Part shown: in pieces, positions 1 through 8,050 of the stretch
Position numbering within the stretch: the first letter of the stretch is position 1
How the letters are laid out: each line of letters opens with the position of its first letter
Assembly (NCBI GenBank): GCA_041496705.1
Contig: JBGQFD010000005.1
Span: 1 to 64,000 of the forward strand
DNA length: 64,000 bases
Direction: 5' to 3'
Source of the DNA: VBDM01 sp041496705
Lineage (GTDB): Bacteria > Pseudomonadota > Gammaproteobacteria > Burkholderiales > SG8-39
Program-made: the position numbers and the translations under genes
The notes under the pieces: generated by a model
Database searches by the model: none
The model's input: only the letters and a program-made list of their open reading frames with translations
Told to the model about the DNA's origin: nothing

Positions 1-1
1 C

Positions 2-247
2 ACGCTGGACGAGGTGCTGGAAATGCTCACCATGAACGACCTCGGCCTGCAGGCGAAGCCCGTGATCCTGTGCGCGAGCGACGGTTTCTGGCAGCCGTTC
101 ACCGCGATGATCGAACGCTTCCGCGCCTACGGCGTGCTGCGGCCGAGCGTCGAGCGCTCGCTCAGCATCACCACTTCGGTCGGCGAGGCGATGCGCCTGA
201 TCGACGCGCATTTCGCGCAGCAGACCGCGACCGCCGATCCGCGATGA
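2..247 (+). CDS. LOG family protein, C-terminal end (partial)
   Basis: The gene enters from the left edge, so only about 81 C-terminal residues are visible and no start codon can be assigned. The first residues, TLDEVLEML, match the segment after the PGGxGTxxE motif of LOG-family (cytokinin riboside 5'-monophosphate phosphoribohydrolase-like) proteins. The following KPVILCASDGFWQPF fits the conserved strand and loop of that fold. These enzymes release a free base from nucleoside monophosphates; the bacterial substrate is often unknown. The stop codon TGA overlaps the ATG of the next gene, so the two are probably translated together. The family call is fair but rests on a short piece. Confidence 0.6.
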   Translation, partial: TLDEVLEMLTMNDLGLQAKPVILCASDGFWQPFTAMIERFRAYGVLRPSVERSLSITTSVGEAMRLIDAHFAQQTATADPR

Positions 248-1218
248 GCGTGCGTGCTGCGGTCCGCTGCGCTGCGATCGTGCTGTGCCTTGGCCTCGCG
301 CAGGCGCACGCGCAAACCCACGCGTATCCGGCGAGACCGATCCATCTCGTCGTGACTTTTCCGCCCGGCGGCGGCACCGACGCGCTGGCGCGCCTGCTCG
401 GTCAGGAACTCGGCAACCGCATCGGCCAGACCGTGGTGGTGGAGAACCGCCCCGGAGCGAGCGGCAACATCGCGGCGGAGTACGTGGCGAAATCGGCCGC
501 CGACGGCTATACGCTCTTGATCATCAACAGCAGCTTCGCCATGAATGCCGGGCTGTTCAGCAAACTGCCTTTCGATCCGATCCGGGATTTCGCGCCCGTC
601 GTGATGCTCGCCACGGTTCCGAGCATGATCGCGGTGCACCCTTCAGTGCCGGCGGCGAATTTGCGCGAGCTGATCGACTTGGCAAGAGCCCGGCCCGGAA
701 AGCTCGCCTACGGCTCGTGCGGCAACGGCACGCCGCAGCATCTGGGCGGCGAATTGCTCAAGCGCGCGGCAAAGATCGACATCGTGCACGTTCCCTACAA
801 GGGCTGCGGCCCGGCACTTGCCGACACGCTCGGCGGCCAGGTGCCGGTGGCGATCAACACCGTGGCCAACACCATGCCGCACGTCAAGAGCGGCAAGCTC
901 CGCGCGATCGCCCTGGTGTCACCGCGACGCTATCAGCTCGCGCCGGACGTGCCGAGCGTCGCCGAATCCGGCTACCGCGGCATCGACGTGGATCAGTGGT
1001 ACGCGATCCTCGCCCCGGCCGCGACTCCACCCGACGTGATCGCTCTTCTCAACCGCGAGTTTGCCGCGGCCGTCGCGGACTCGACGGTGCGCGAGCGGAT
1101 GCTCGCCGCAAGCTTCGAGCCGCAGACGGGTACGCCCGAGCAGATTGGAAGAATCATCCGCGACGACGTTGCGCACTGGACCAAGGTCATTCGTGAGATG
1201 GGAATCAAGATCGACTAG
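244..1218 (+). CDS. Bug-type tripartite tricarboxylate transporter substrate-binding protein
   Basis: A periplasmic solute receptor of 324 residues. An N-terminal signal peptide ends near AHAQ (about residue 24), followed by the family opening YPARPIHLVVTFPPGGGTDALAR and the ENRPGASGNIAAEYVAKSAADGYTLL segment typical of Bug proteins, which bind small carboxylates and deliver them to TctAB-type permeases or to regulators. No permease genes are nearby, which is usual for orphan Bug receptors in Burkholderiales. The ATG at 244 overlaps the preceding stop (ATGA); longer in-frame starts upstream would overlap the LOG gene and lack a signal peptide. The ligand cannot be read from sequence. Confidence 0.93.
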   Translation: MSVRAAVRCAAIVLCLGLAQAHAQTHAYPARPIHLVVTFPPGGGTDALARLLGQELGNRIGQTVVVENRPGASGNIAAEYVAKSAADGYTLLIINSSFAMNAGLFSKLPFDPIRDFAPVVMLATVPSMIAVHPSVPAANLRELIDLARARPGKLAYGSCGNGTPQHLGGELLKRAAKIDIVHVPYKGCGPALADTLGGQVPVAINTVANTMPHVKSGKLRAIALVSPRRYQLAPDVPSVAESGYRGIDVDQWYAILAPAATPPDVIALLNREFAAAVADSTVRERMLAASFEPQTGTPEQIGRIIRDDVAHWTKVIREMGIKID

Positions 1219-1229
1219 ACGACCGGCTG

Positions 1230-1235
1230 TATAAT
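1230..1235 (+). promoter_or_regulatory. -10 element of tRNA-Arg promoter
   Basis: A perfect TATAAT lies 11 bases before the mature tRNA 5' end, the right distance for a tRNA promoter. The matching -35 region, around 1207-1212 at the tail of the Bug gene, is only weakly conserved. Confidence 0.6.
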
Positions 1236-1246
1236 TCGCCCACCCC

Positions 1247-1322
1247 GCGCCCGTAGCTCAGGGGATAGAGTGATGGCCTCCGAAGCCATAGGTCGCGCGT
1301 TCGATTCGCGCCGGGCGCGCCA
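1247..1322 (+). tRNA. tRNA-Arg (anticodon CCG)
   Basis: A complete 76-nt cloverleaf. The acceptor stem GCGCCCG pairs with CGGGCGC, followed by discriminator G and an encoded CCA. The D-arm contains AGCTCAGGGGATAGAG, the anticodon stem ATGGC/GCCAT encloses the loop CTCCGAA giving anticodon CCG, and the T-loop is GTTCGATTC. It decodes CGG arginine codons, which are common in this high-G+C sequence. Confidence 0.97.
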
Positions 1323-1354
1323 CCTTTCCGCAGTTCGCTAGAGCGGAGATTCCG

Positions 1355-2338
1355 ATGCGAAACTCGGCTGTCGTTGTGGTTGCGCTCCTCGTTCCCTGCG
1401 CAGGCGCGCTCGCCGGCGGCTCAAGCTACGGCATCGTCCCCGGAACCCGCACGATCGCCGGAAAGGTGAGCGAATGGCCGGTGCCGACGCCGAAATTCGC
1501 GCGCGACCCCGCGCCGGGGCCCGACGGCAACATCTACATTACGGTGATGCACGGCAACCGCATCGCGCGCTTCGATACCAAGACGCAGAAATTCAACGAA
1601 TGGGATTTGCCCGCAGGCGCGAATCCGCACGGGCTGCTGGTCGACAGGAGCGGCAAGGTCTTGTACACGGGCAACGGCAACGGCACGATCGGCGAATTGG
1701 ACCCGGCGACCGGCGCCGTGAAACAGTACAAGGCGCCCTCGGGCGGAAGTCCGCATACGCTGGTGATCGATGAGGCGGGAATAGTGTGGTTCACGAATCA
1801 GCGCGGCTTTCTCGGCCGGCTCGACCGTACGACCAGTGAAATCAGGGAATACCGCATGTCGGGCGGTCCTTATGGGCTTGCCCTCGACAAGGCGGGCAAT
1901 GTCTGGGTTTGCCGGATGAGCGCGGACCTGATGGGAATCCTGAACACCAAGACCGGAAAGATTTCGGAACTCTACATGGGTCCGAACTCGCAGCCGCGCC
2001 GCGTCGCCGCCGCGCCTGACGGCACCTTGTGGGTGACGCTGTATGGCAACGGCAAGCTCGCGCATATCGATCCCGCGGCGGCCAAGGTCATCAAGGAATA
2101 CGAAATGCCCGCGGGGTCGAACGGCGGTCCTTATGCGGTGACGGTGGACGGCGGCGGCAGGGTTTTCGCGAACGAAATCCAGACCGACACGGTGGCCGTG
2201 CTCGATCCGAAGACCGGGCAGTTCCAGGTGATCCGGCTGCCGTCGCGGAACGTCGGCATCCGCAAGGCGATCATCGACGCGCAGGGTCGCTACTGGTACA
2301 TGGGCTCGCACAACGGGCGGCTGGGCGTCATCGAGTAA
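1355..2338 (+). CDS. Virginiamycin B lyase-like (streptogramin lyase family) exported beta-propeller
   Basis: 327 residues with a signal peptide (MRNSAVVVVALLVPCAGALAGG) and repeated blades of the form F-x-x-P-x-G-x-x-P-H-G-L and G-x-V-W-F-T-x-x-x-x-x-x-x-G-x-x-x, the Vgb/SMP-30-type six- or seven-bladed propeller. Vgb lyases linearise streptogramin B, but most proteobacterial family members are exported proteins of unknown substrate, so antibiotic resistance should not be assumed. It follows tRNA-Arg and precedes a Bug receptor and a metallo-beta-lactamase-fold protein, suggesting a small accessory catabolic set. The ATG at 1355 is preceded by GGAGAT. Confidence 0.8.
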   Translation: MRNSAVVVVALLVPCAGALAGGSSYGIVPGTRTIAGKVSEWPVPTPKFARDPAPGPDGNIYITVMHGNRIARFDTKTQKFNEWDLPAGANPHGLLVDRSGKVLYTGNGNGTIGELDPATGAVKQYKAPSGGSPHTLVIDEAGIVWFTNQRGFLGRLDRTTSEIREYRMSGGPYGLALDKAGNVWVCRMSADLMGILNTKTGKISELYMGPNSQPRRVAAAPDGTLWVTLYGNGKLAHIDPAAAKVIKEYEMPAGSNGGPYAVTVDGGGRVFANEIQTDTVAVLDPKTGQFQVIRLPSRNVGIRKAIIDAQGRYWYMGSHNGRLGVIE

Positions 2339-2438
2339 GAGAATAGAGGTTGTTTGAGATCGATCAAGAACGGCTCGAACGCAAGGGGGTATTAGGAAGA
2401 ACCCCTTCGGGGATCCATCAATCAGAGGAGCAATCGAC

Positions 2439-3404
2439 ATGCACTTCAGGAAACTGCTGGTCCTCGCCGCGCTCGTCGCGACGGGCGCGCAAGCACAGCA
2501 ATACCCGACCCGGACCGTCACCATGCTCGTGCCCTACGCCGCGGGTGGGCCGACCGACACCGTAGCGCGAGTCGTGGCGCAGTCGATGTCCAAGCCGCTC
2601 GGCCAGACGGTCGTGGTCGAGAACAAGCCGAGTGCGGGCGGCATCATCGCTCCCGAACAGGTGAAGAACGCAAAGCCCGACGGCTACACTATCCTGATCC
2701 ACCACATCGGCATGGCGACCACGCCGGCGCTCTACCGCGAGCTGCGCTTCAACCCGCTCACCGACTTCGACTACATCGGGCTCATCAACGACGTGCCGAT
2801 GACGATCATCGCCAAGCCCGGCCTGCCGGCGAAGGACTTCAAGGAGTTCCTCGCCTACATCAAGGCGAACAAGGACAAGGTGACCTACGCGAACGCCGGC
2901 ATCGGCGCCGCGTCGCATCTTTGCGGCATGCTCTTCATGAGCGCGATCCAGACCGACTTCCTCACCGTGCCGTACAAGGGTACGGCACCGGCGATGAACG
3001 ACCTCCTCGGCGGCCAGGTCGACTTCATGTGCGACCAGACGACCAACACCACCGCGCAGATCAAGGGCGGCAAGGTCAAGGTCTACGGCGTGACCTCGAA
3101 AACCCGCGTGGCGTCGCTGCCGGACATTCCCACCCTCGATGAGCAGGGCCTGAAGGGCTTCGAGGTCGGTATCTGGCACGGCCTGTACGGACCGAAGGGA
3201 ATGCCGAAGCCGGTCACGGACAAGCTGGTCGCCGCGCTGCAGGACACGGTCAGGGACGCGGACGTGAAAAAACGCTTTGCCGATCTCGGCGCCACCACCA
3301 TGCCGCCCGAGAAGGCCACGCCCGCGGCGCTGCAGGCGCACCTCAAGGCCGAGATCGATCGGTGGGCACCGCTGATCAAGAAGGCGGGGGTATACGCCGA
3401 CTGA
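2439..3404 (+). CDS. Bug-type tripartite tricarboxylate transporter substrate-binding protein
   Basis: 321 residues, the second Bug receptor of the window. The signal peptide ends at GAQAQQ, followed by YPTRTVTMLVPYAAGGPTDTVARV, the ENKPSAGGIIAPEQVKNAKPDGYT loop and a C-terminal helix ending in AGVYAD. It should bind a small carboxylate in the periplasm; the ligand is unknown. The ATG at 2439 has a strong ribosome-binding site (AGAGGAG) about 8 bases upstream. It lies between the Vgb-like propeller and the metallo-hydrolase, reading the same way. Two strong hairpins follow its stop codon, so transcription probably ends or is attenuated there. Confidence 0.95.
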   Translation: MHFRKLLVLAALVATGAQAQQYPTRTVTMLVPYAAGGPTDTVARVVAQSMSKPLGQTVVVENKPSAGGIIAPEQVKNAKPDGYTILIHHIGMATTPALYRELRFNPLTDFDYIGLINDVPMTIIAKPGLPAKDFKEFLAYIKANKDKVTYANAGIGAASHLCGMLFMSAIQTDFLTVPYKGTAPAMNDLLGGQVDFMCDQTTNTTAQIKGGKVKVYGVTSKTRVASLPDIPTLDEQGLKGFEVGIWHGLYGPKGMPKPVTDKLVAALQDTVRDADVKKRFADLGATTMPPEKATPAALQAHLKAEIDRWAPLIKKAGVYAD

Positions 3405-3441
3405 AAGTCGGCGTACAAGACGCAGTCGTATAGTCGAACGG

Positions 3442-3465
3442 AGGGAGGGGAAGGTTCCCCTCCCT
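3442..3465. repeat. Inverted repeat (hairpin) downstream of Bug gene
   Basis: A perfect 9-bp inverted repeat, AGGGAGGGG with CCCCTCCCT around a 6-base loop. It has no run of T after it on the plus strand, so it looks more like a REP-type intergenic palindrome or mRNA-stabilising hairpin than a classical terminator. A second hairpin follows within 10 bases. Confidence 0.6.
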
Positions 3466-3474
3466 GCGTAGCCT

Positions 3475-3494
3475 CCCCACCGCTCGAGGTGGGG
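3475..3494. repeat. Second inverted repeat (hairpin) of the same intergenic block
   Basis: CCCCACC and GGTGGGG pair perfectly (7 bp) around the loop GCTCGA. Together with the palindrome at 3442-3465 it forms a two-hairpin block in the 145-bp gap between the Bug receptor and the metallo-hydrolase. Confidence 0.6.
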
Positions 3495-3564
3495 TGTGCG
3501 GCGCGCACCATGCGTACACCAGTTTCTGCTCACCAATGATCGCACTTGAATGGAGGAAAAGACG

Positions 3565-4536
3565 ATGAAAAGAGCAAGCGTTGTTGTGGCGGTGCTGTGC
3601 GCCGGGTGTGCCGGCACGATGACTCAGCCCGCGGGTCCGGGCGTCGTGAAGATCACCCCCTTGGGCAGCCATGACGGTGAATTCTGCGCAAGGGACCGGG
3701 CCCTGGTGTTCGAGGATCCCGACGGCACGCGAATCCTCTATGACGCCGGGTTCACGGTGCGCGGGCCGAACGACCCGCGGCTGGGCAAGATCGACGCCGT
3801 GCTGCTTTCCCACGTTCACGGCGACCATCTTGGACCCTCGCATCAGCCGGCCGCGAACGCCGGCGCGTGCGGCAATCCGGACTTCTCCGTGAACGATACG
3901 CCGAACTCGAACACGGTCAACATCGTCGTCGGCAAGAACGCCAAGTTCCTGGTCGGTAGCGACATGAATACGTTCTTCGCGGGGAAGGTCAAGGCCGCGG
4001 GCGGCAATCCGGCGCAGGTCCAGCTGGTGCGCTTCGGCGCCATGGCCAAGATCGGCGGCGTCAAGGTCGCCACCGTCCCCGCCGCGCACACCAACGCCGT
4101 CGGTCCGGAGTTCCTCGACAAGCCGCTCGGCGATCTGCTGCGCGCGAACAGCCTGCTGGCCGAAGTCGGCCCGCCGGTCGGCTACGTGGTCAGCTTCAGC
4201 AACGGGCTCGTCGCCTACCTGTCGGGCGACACCGGGATCACCGCGGAGCAGGACGTCGTCGTGCGGCGGCATTACAAGGCCAATCTCGCCGTGATCAACA
4301 TCGGCGATGTATTCACCACCGGTCCGACGGAAGCCGCCTATGTGATCGACGACTTGGTCAAACCCAATTCGGTGATCGCCTCCCACGCCAACGAGGTGGC
4401 CACGAAGGGCGGAAAGCTGATCCCCGGGACCAAGACCGAGGCGTTCATGAAGGCGGTCAAGGTTCCCACGCATGTCCCGCTGAGCGGCAAGACCCTGGAG
4501 TTCGACGGCAGCGGCAAGTGCGTGTCAGGGTGCTGA
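3565..4536 (+). CDS. Exported metallo-beta-lactamase-fold hydrolase
   Basis: 323 residues from the ATG at 3565, chosen because GGAGGAAAAG sits at the right distance before it; an upstream ATG at 3550 would place that ribosome-binding site inside the gene. The N-terminus MKRASVVVAVLCAGCAG looks like a signal or lipoprotein signal. The metal site is seen in SHVHGDHLGP (HxHxDH), with later histidines in AAHTNAVGPEF and ASHANEV and an aspartate in LSGDTGI, as in UlaG-like MBL proteins. The reaction is unknown; hydrolysis of an ester, lactone or phosphoester in the periplasm is inferred. An intrinsic terminator follows. Confidence 0.85.
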   Translation: MKRASVVVAVLCAGCAGTMTQPAGPGVVKITPLGSHDGEFCARDRALVFEDPDGTRILYDAGFTVRGPNDPRLGKIDAVLLSHVHGDHLGPSHQPAANAGACGNPDFSVNDTPNSNTVNIVVGKNAKFLVGSDMNTFFAGKVKAAGGNPAQVQLVRFGAMAKIGGVKVATVPAAHTNAVGPEFLDKPLGDLLRANSLLAEVGPPVGYVVSFSNGLVAYLSGDTGITAEQDVVVRRHYKANLAVINIGDVFTTGPTEAAYVIDDLVKPNSVIASHANEVATKGGKLIPGTKTEAFMKAVKVPTHVPLSGKTLEFDGSGKCVSGC

Positions 4537-4560
4537 GCTGAGCCGCAGTTCCATGCAAAG

Positions 4561-4585
4561 AAAGGGCGCCGAAGGCGCCCTTTTT
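4561..4585. terminator. Intrinsic terminator, probably bidirectional
   Basis: AAAGGGCGCC-GAA-GGCGCCCTTTTT: a GC-rich stem with flanking A and T tracts. It sits between the convergent metallo-hydrolase (plus) and the rng-associated small gene (minus) and can serve both. Confidence 0.9.
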
Positions 4586-4641
4586 GCTTCACAACGATTG
4601 CAACCGGTCAGCGTCGAACTCACTCCAGGCGGGGAGACCGT

Positions 4642-4938
4642 TCAGCGCTTGCGCGCCGCGCGCAGGACCCAGAGCGCGAAGACCGCGAGGATCGCCGAGG
4701 ATGCGATGATCCCGGCGCGCCGCATTTTCCTCTTTCGGCGCTCGGATTCGGCGCGCTCCCCGGCCATGAGCAGTGCGAGCCGCTCGGCGGCAGACGATTT
4801 CGGCTTTTCCTGCGTGACCGGCGGCGGAGTCGCGGCGGCGCCCGTGGGCGCATTTTTCGCGACCGACTCCTTGCGCGCCGCGGCTTCGCGCCGGGCCGCG
4901 GCGAGGAGCGCGGCTTCCTTGTCGGAAAGCTTGCCCAT
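4642..4938 (-). CDS. Small single-pass membrane protein downstream of rng
   Basis: 98 residues beginning MGKLSDKEAALLAAARREAAARK, with an alanine/arginine-rich, probably helical N-terminus, a proline-rich linker, and one C-terminal hydrophobic segment (AGIIASSAILAVFALWVL, residues about 75-92) followed by RAARKR. This suggests a tail-anchored inner-membrane protein facing the cytoplasm. The ATG at 4938 is 2 bases after the rng stop codon, so it is almost certainly co-transcribed and coupled with RNase G. I do not recognise the family, and no catalytic motif is visible. Confidence 0.7.
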   Translation of the reverse strand: MGKLSDKEAALLAAARREAAARKESVAKNAPTGAAATPPPVTQEKPKSSAAERLALLMAGERAESERRKRKMRRAGIIASSAILAVFALWVLRAARKR

Positions 4939-4940
4939 GG

Positions 4941-6395
4941 CTACATAAGGATGATATCGAATTGTTCCTGGCCGTAGCTGGTCTCCACCTGCATCGACAC
5001 CGGCTTGCCGATGAAGTCCCCGAGCATGGCGAGCGCGTGCGATTCCTCCTCCAGGAACAGGTCGATCACCGGCTGCGAGGCGAGGATGCGGAACTCTCGC
5101 GCGCTGAACTGGCGCGCCTCGCGCAGGATCTCGCGCAGCACCTCGTAGCATACCGTCTGCGCGGTCTTGACCACGCCACGCCCGCCGCAAGTCGGGCAGG
5201 GTTCGCACAGGACGTGTTCAAGGGATTCGCGGGTGCGCTTGCGCGTCATCTCGACCAGCCCCAGGCCGCTGAACCCGTTCACCGTGACCCGGGTGCGGTC
5301 GCGCCCCAGCGCCTTGTTGAGCTCGGCAAGAACCGCGGCGCGGTGATCGGCGCTCTCCATGTCGATGAAATCGATGATGACGATGCCGCCGAGATTCCTC
5401 AGGCGCAGCTGGCGCGCGATGACCTGGGCCGCCTCGAGGTTGGTCTTGAAGATGGTGTCGTCGAAGTTGCGCGTTCCGACGTAGCCGCCGGTGTTGACGT
5501 CGATGGTGGTCATCGCCTCGGTCTGGTCGAGGATCAGGTAGCCGCCGCTCTTCAGGTCGACGCGGCGCGCCAGCGCGCGCTCGATCTCGTCCTCGACGTT
5601 GTACATGTCGAATAGCGGCCGCTCGCCCGTGTAGTGCTCGAGCTTGGCGAGCACCTTGGGCGTGTACTCGCCTGCAAACGCCTGCAGCTTCTGGAAGTTC
5701 TCGCGCGAGTCGATGACGATACGGCCGGTGTCCTCGCCGGCGATGTCGCGCAGCACCCGCTGCGCGAGCGACAGGTCCTGGTGGAGCAGCGCGGGCGGCG
5801 TCGACGTGAACGCGTGGCCGCGAATGTCGTGCCAGAGCTTCCTCAGGTAGGCGACGTCGCCGCGCAGCTCGGCGTCGGTCGCGGTCTCGGCGACGGTGCG
5901 GATGATGTAGCCGCCCGCCTCGTCGTCGGGAAGCAGCTGCGCGAGCTTCTCGCGCAGCTGCTGTCGTTCGGTTTCATCCTCGATACGCTGGGAGATGCCG
6001 ATGTGGGGGTCTTGGGGCAGGTAGACCACCAACCGGCCGGCAATCGAGATCTGAGTGGACAGACGCGCTCCCTTGCTGCCGATCGGGTCCTTGATGACCT
6101 GCACCAGCAGCGACTGCCCCTCGGCGAGGATGCGCTCGATCGGCTTGCCGCCTGAGCCGGCGCGGCGCTGCTCCCAGATGTCGGCGACGTGCAGGAACGC
6201 GGCGCGCTCCAGACCGATCTGGATGAAGGCGGACTGCATTCCCGGGAGAACCCGCGCCACCTTGCCGACGTAGATGTTGCCCACCAGGCCGCGGTTCGCG
6301 GCGCGCTCGATGCGCAATTCCTGCGGTATGCCCGCCTGCATCACCGCGACGCGCGTTTCCTGCGGGGTGCAGTTGATGAGGATGTCCTCTGTCAT
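4941..6395 (-). CDS. rng: Ribonuclease G
   Basis: 484 residues of the RNase E/G family, the endonuclease that trims the 5' end of 16S rRNA and cuts AU-rich single-stranded RNA. The S1 domain is at the start (NIYVGKVARVLPGMQSAFIQIGLERAAFLHV), with the DNase I-like catalytic domain carrying TIDVNTGGYVG (catalytic aspartate) and IVIIDFIDM. The zinc-link cysteines are in CEPCPTCGGRG, where CPTC joins the dimer. The length matches RNase G and lacks the long C-terminal scaffold of RNase E. It follows maf with an 18-bp gap, the usual proteobacterial order. Confidence 0.97.
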   Translation of the reverse strand: MTEDILINCTPQETRVAVMQAGIPQELRIERAANRGLVGNIYVGKVARVLPGMQSAFIQIGLERAAFLHVADIWEQRRAGSGGKPIERILAEGQSLLVQVIKDPIGSKGARLSTQISIAGRLVVYLPQDPHIGISQRIEDETERQQLREKLAQLLPDDEAGGYIIRTVAETATDAELRGDVAYLRKLWHDIRGHAFTSTPPALLHQDLSLAQRVLRDIAGEDTGRIVIDSRENFQKLQAFAGEYTPKVLAKLEHYTGERPLFDMYNVEDEIERALARRVDLKSGGYLILDQTEAMTTIDVNTGGYVGTRNFDDTIFKTNLEAAQVIARQLRLRNLGGIVIIDFIDMESADHRAAVLAELNKALGRDRTRVTVNGFSGLGLVEMTRKRTRESLEHVLCEPCPTCGGRGVVKTAQTVCYEVLREILREARQFSAREFRILASQPVIDLFLEEESHALAMLGDFIGKPVSMQVETSYGQEQFDIILM

Positions 6396-6413
6396 GGCAA
6401 GACCGGCTTCGCG

Positions 6414-7082
6414 TCAGGCCTGCGCTGGCTGCTTGACCGGAGCGGCCTCGGCGTTGCCGGCGGGGACGCGCCCACCGAGGAATTTTTCCAGCAGCTGCGC
6501 CGTTTCGTACAGCGGCAGACCCATCACCCCGGAATAGCTGCCGTGCAGCTCGGCTACGAACGCCCCGGCGCGGCCCTGGATCGCGTACGCGCCGGCCTTG
6601 TCGTTCGGCTCGCCGCTCGCGACGTAGGACTGGATGCGCGCTTCGCCGAGTTCGCAGAAGCGCACACGGCTTTCGCTGACCGAGAGCTCACAGACCGCAT
6701 CGAACTTGATGGCGACGGCGGTGAGGACGCGGTGCTCGCGTCCGGAGAGCAGGCGCAGCATGCGCGCCGCGTCCGCGGGGCCGGCGGGCTTGCCGAGGAT
6801 CTCCTCCTCGACGCTCACGACGGTGTCGGCGGCGAGCACCGGGAAACGCTGCAACTGGCGCTGCACCACGCGCTGCCAGCCGGTGTCGGCCTTGGCGCGG
6901 CAGACGCGGCGCACGTAGGCGTCCGGGGATTCGCCCGGCCGGCGCGATTCGTCCACGTCGGGTCCGCGCGGGTGCTCGCGCAGTACGAGCATCTCGAAGG
7001 CGACGCCGATCTGCTTCAAGAGCTCGCGCCGACGCGAGCTGCGCGAGGCGAGGTAGATCCGGGCTTTTGCGGGCGTCGCCAT
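6414..7082 (-). CDS. maf: Maf family nucleotide pyrophosphatase
   Basis: 222 residues. Maf/YhdE-type enzymes hydrolyse non-canonical or excess nucleoside triphosphates such as dTTP and UTP. The motif IYLASRSSRRRELLKQIG near the N-terminus, the catalytic region AADTVVSVEEEILGKP and the C-terminal YAIQGRAGAFVAELHGSYSGVMGLPLYE are all present. The ATG at 7082 overlaps the rlmH stop codon by one base. Overlapping longer frames run back through rsfS and nadD but are incompatible with those genes. Confidence 0.95.
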   Translation of the reverse strand: MATPAKARIYLASRSSRRRELLKQIGVAFEMLVLREHPRGPDVDESRRPGESPDAYVRRVCRAKADTGWQRVVQRQLQRFPVLAADTVVSVEEEILGKPAGPADAARMLRLLSGREHRVLTAVAIKFDAVCELSVSESRVRFCELGEARIQSYVASGEPNDKAGAYAIQGRAGAFVAELHGSYSGVMGLPLYETAQLLEKFLGGRVPAGNAEAAPVKQPAQA

Positions 7083-7552
7083 CACTCGCGATGGTAAGGA
7101 TGATTGCCCAGGATCGAGACCGCGCGGTACAGCTGCTCGGCGAGCAGCACCCGGGCCAGCCCGTGCGGCAGGGTCATGGCCGAGAGCCGCAGCAGCAGGT
7201 CCGCCCCGCTCCTCGTCTCGGGCGCGAGACCGTCGGCGCCGCCAACGAGAAAAGCGGCATCGCGGCCGTCCTGCGCTCGCGTCTCGACCCAGCGCGCGAG
7301 CTGAAGCGTGCTGAATTCGCGCCCGCGCTCGTCGAGCACCACGCGAAACACGCCGCGCGGTACCGCTCGTGCGATGCGCGCGGATTCCGCCGCGAGCAGC
7401 TGTGCGACCGGTTTGCCCCCGGAACGCGGTTCCGGGCGGATCTCCTTCAGTTCGACCGGCAGGCTGCGCGGCATGCGTCTCGCGTACTCGTCGAAGGCTT
7501 CGTTTACCCAGCGCGGCATTCTCACCCCCACCGCGACGATCAGGAACCTCAC
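7082..7552 (-). CDS. rlmH: 23S rRNA (pseudouridine-1915 N3) methyltransferase
   Basis: 156 residues, the family's normal length. This SPOUT enzyme methylates pseudouridine 1915 of 23S rRNA in the assembled ribosome. Visible signatures are MRFLIVAVGVRMPRWVNEAFDEYARRMP at the N-terminus, the cofactor-binding knot AAFLVGGADGLAPE and the C-terminal LLAEQLYRAVSILGNHPYHRE. It lies between rsfS (12 bp) and maf (1-base overlap) in a compact ribosome-related operon. Confidence 0.97.
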   Translation of the reverse strand: MRFLIVAVGVRMPRWVNEAFDEYARRMPRSLPVELKEIRPEPRSGGKPVAQLLAAESARIARAVPRGVFRVVLDERGREFSTLQLARWVETRAQDGRDAAFLVGGADGLAPETRSGADLLLRLSAMTLPHGLARVLLAEQLYRAVSILGNHPYHRE

Positions 7553-7564
7553 GCGCCGGCACCT

Positions 7565-8050
7565 TCAGCGTTTGCGCGGCGCTGCCGGGGCGCGCTTCGC
7601 TGCCGGGGCGCGCTTCGCTGCCGGGGCGCGCTTCGCTGCCGACCCGTGCTTCGCTGCCGACCCGCGCTTCGCCGCCGACCCGCGCTTCGCCGCCGACCCG
7701 CGCTTCGCGCGGGGCCTGCGGGGTTTGGGCTGGCCCCACAGCTCTTCGAGATTGTAGTGCGAGCGCACCGCGGGTTGCATGATGTGTACGATGACGTCGC
7801 CCAGATCGATCAGCACCCAGTCGCCGCCATCCTCGCCCTCGATTCCGTAGACGCGGCCTCCGACGGCCTTGGCTCTCTCCTGCACGTGGCCGGCGAGGGC
7901 CTTGAGCTGGCGCGCCGAGTCCGCGCTGGCGATGACCACGCGGTCGAAGAGCGACGTAAGGTGCGCGACGTCGTACGCTTCCACGTCGTGCGCCTTGATG
8001 TCCTCCAGCGCCGCCACGGCGGCCTTCTGCAGCTTGCGGATGTCGCTCAA
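7565..8050 (-). CDS. rsfS: Ribosomal silencing factor RsfS with a Lys/Ala-rich repeat tail
   Basis: 161 residues from a TTG start at 8050 that overlaps the nadD stop (TTGA). Residues 1-108 are a normal RsfS/Iojap domain, which binds ribosomal protein L14 and blocks subunit joining: KLQKAAVAALEDIKAHDVEAYDV and DWVLIDLGDVIVHIM are diagnostic. Residues about 109-161 form an added basic tail built from hexapeptide repeats (GSAAKR or APAAKR, seven units). Typical RsfS proteins end soon after the domain, so the tail is unusual. It resembles histone H1-like AAKKAP tails and could bind rRNA; that is inference. Confidence 0.93.
   Translation of the reverse strand: MSDIRKLQKAAVAALEDIKAHDVEAYDVAHLTSLFDRVVIASADSARQLKALAGHVQERAKAVGGRVYGIEGEDGGDWVLIDLGDVIVHIMQPAVRSHYNLEELWGQPKPRRPRAKRGSAAKRGSAAKRGSAAKHGSAAKRAPAAKRAPAAKRAPAAPRKR
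7577..7699 (-). repeat. 18-bp in-frame tandem repeat inside rsfS
   Basis: About seven copies of an 18-bp unit encoding GSAAKR/APAAKR. Copies fall into two subtypes (GSAAK-R/H first, APAAKR at the C-terminal end), suggesting successive local duplications. The number of copies may vary between strains through slippage. Confidence 0.85.

Noticed and set aside
1355..2338. Streptogramin resistance gene
   Set aside because: It is only family-level similarity to Vgb; the exported form in proteobacteria has no proven link with resistance.
2402..2412. UUCG-type hairpin before the second Bug gene as terminator
   Set aside because: The stem is only three to four base pairs and has no T-tract.
1247..4536. 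Genomic island inserted at tRNA-Arg
   Set aside because: No integrase gene and no repeat of the tRNA 3' end was found downstream; base composition looks like that of the neighbours.
7577..7699. Short tandem repeats resembling a CRISPR array
   Set aside because: The units are adjacent with no spacers, keep the reading frame and encode a hexapeptide tail of RsfS.
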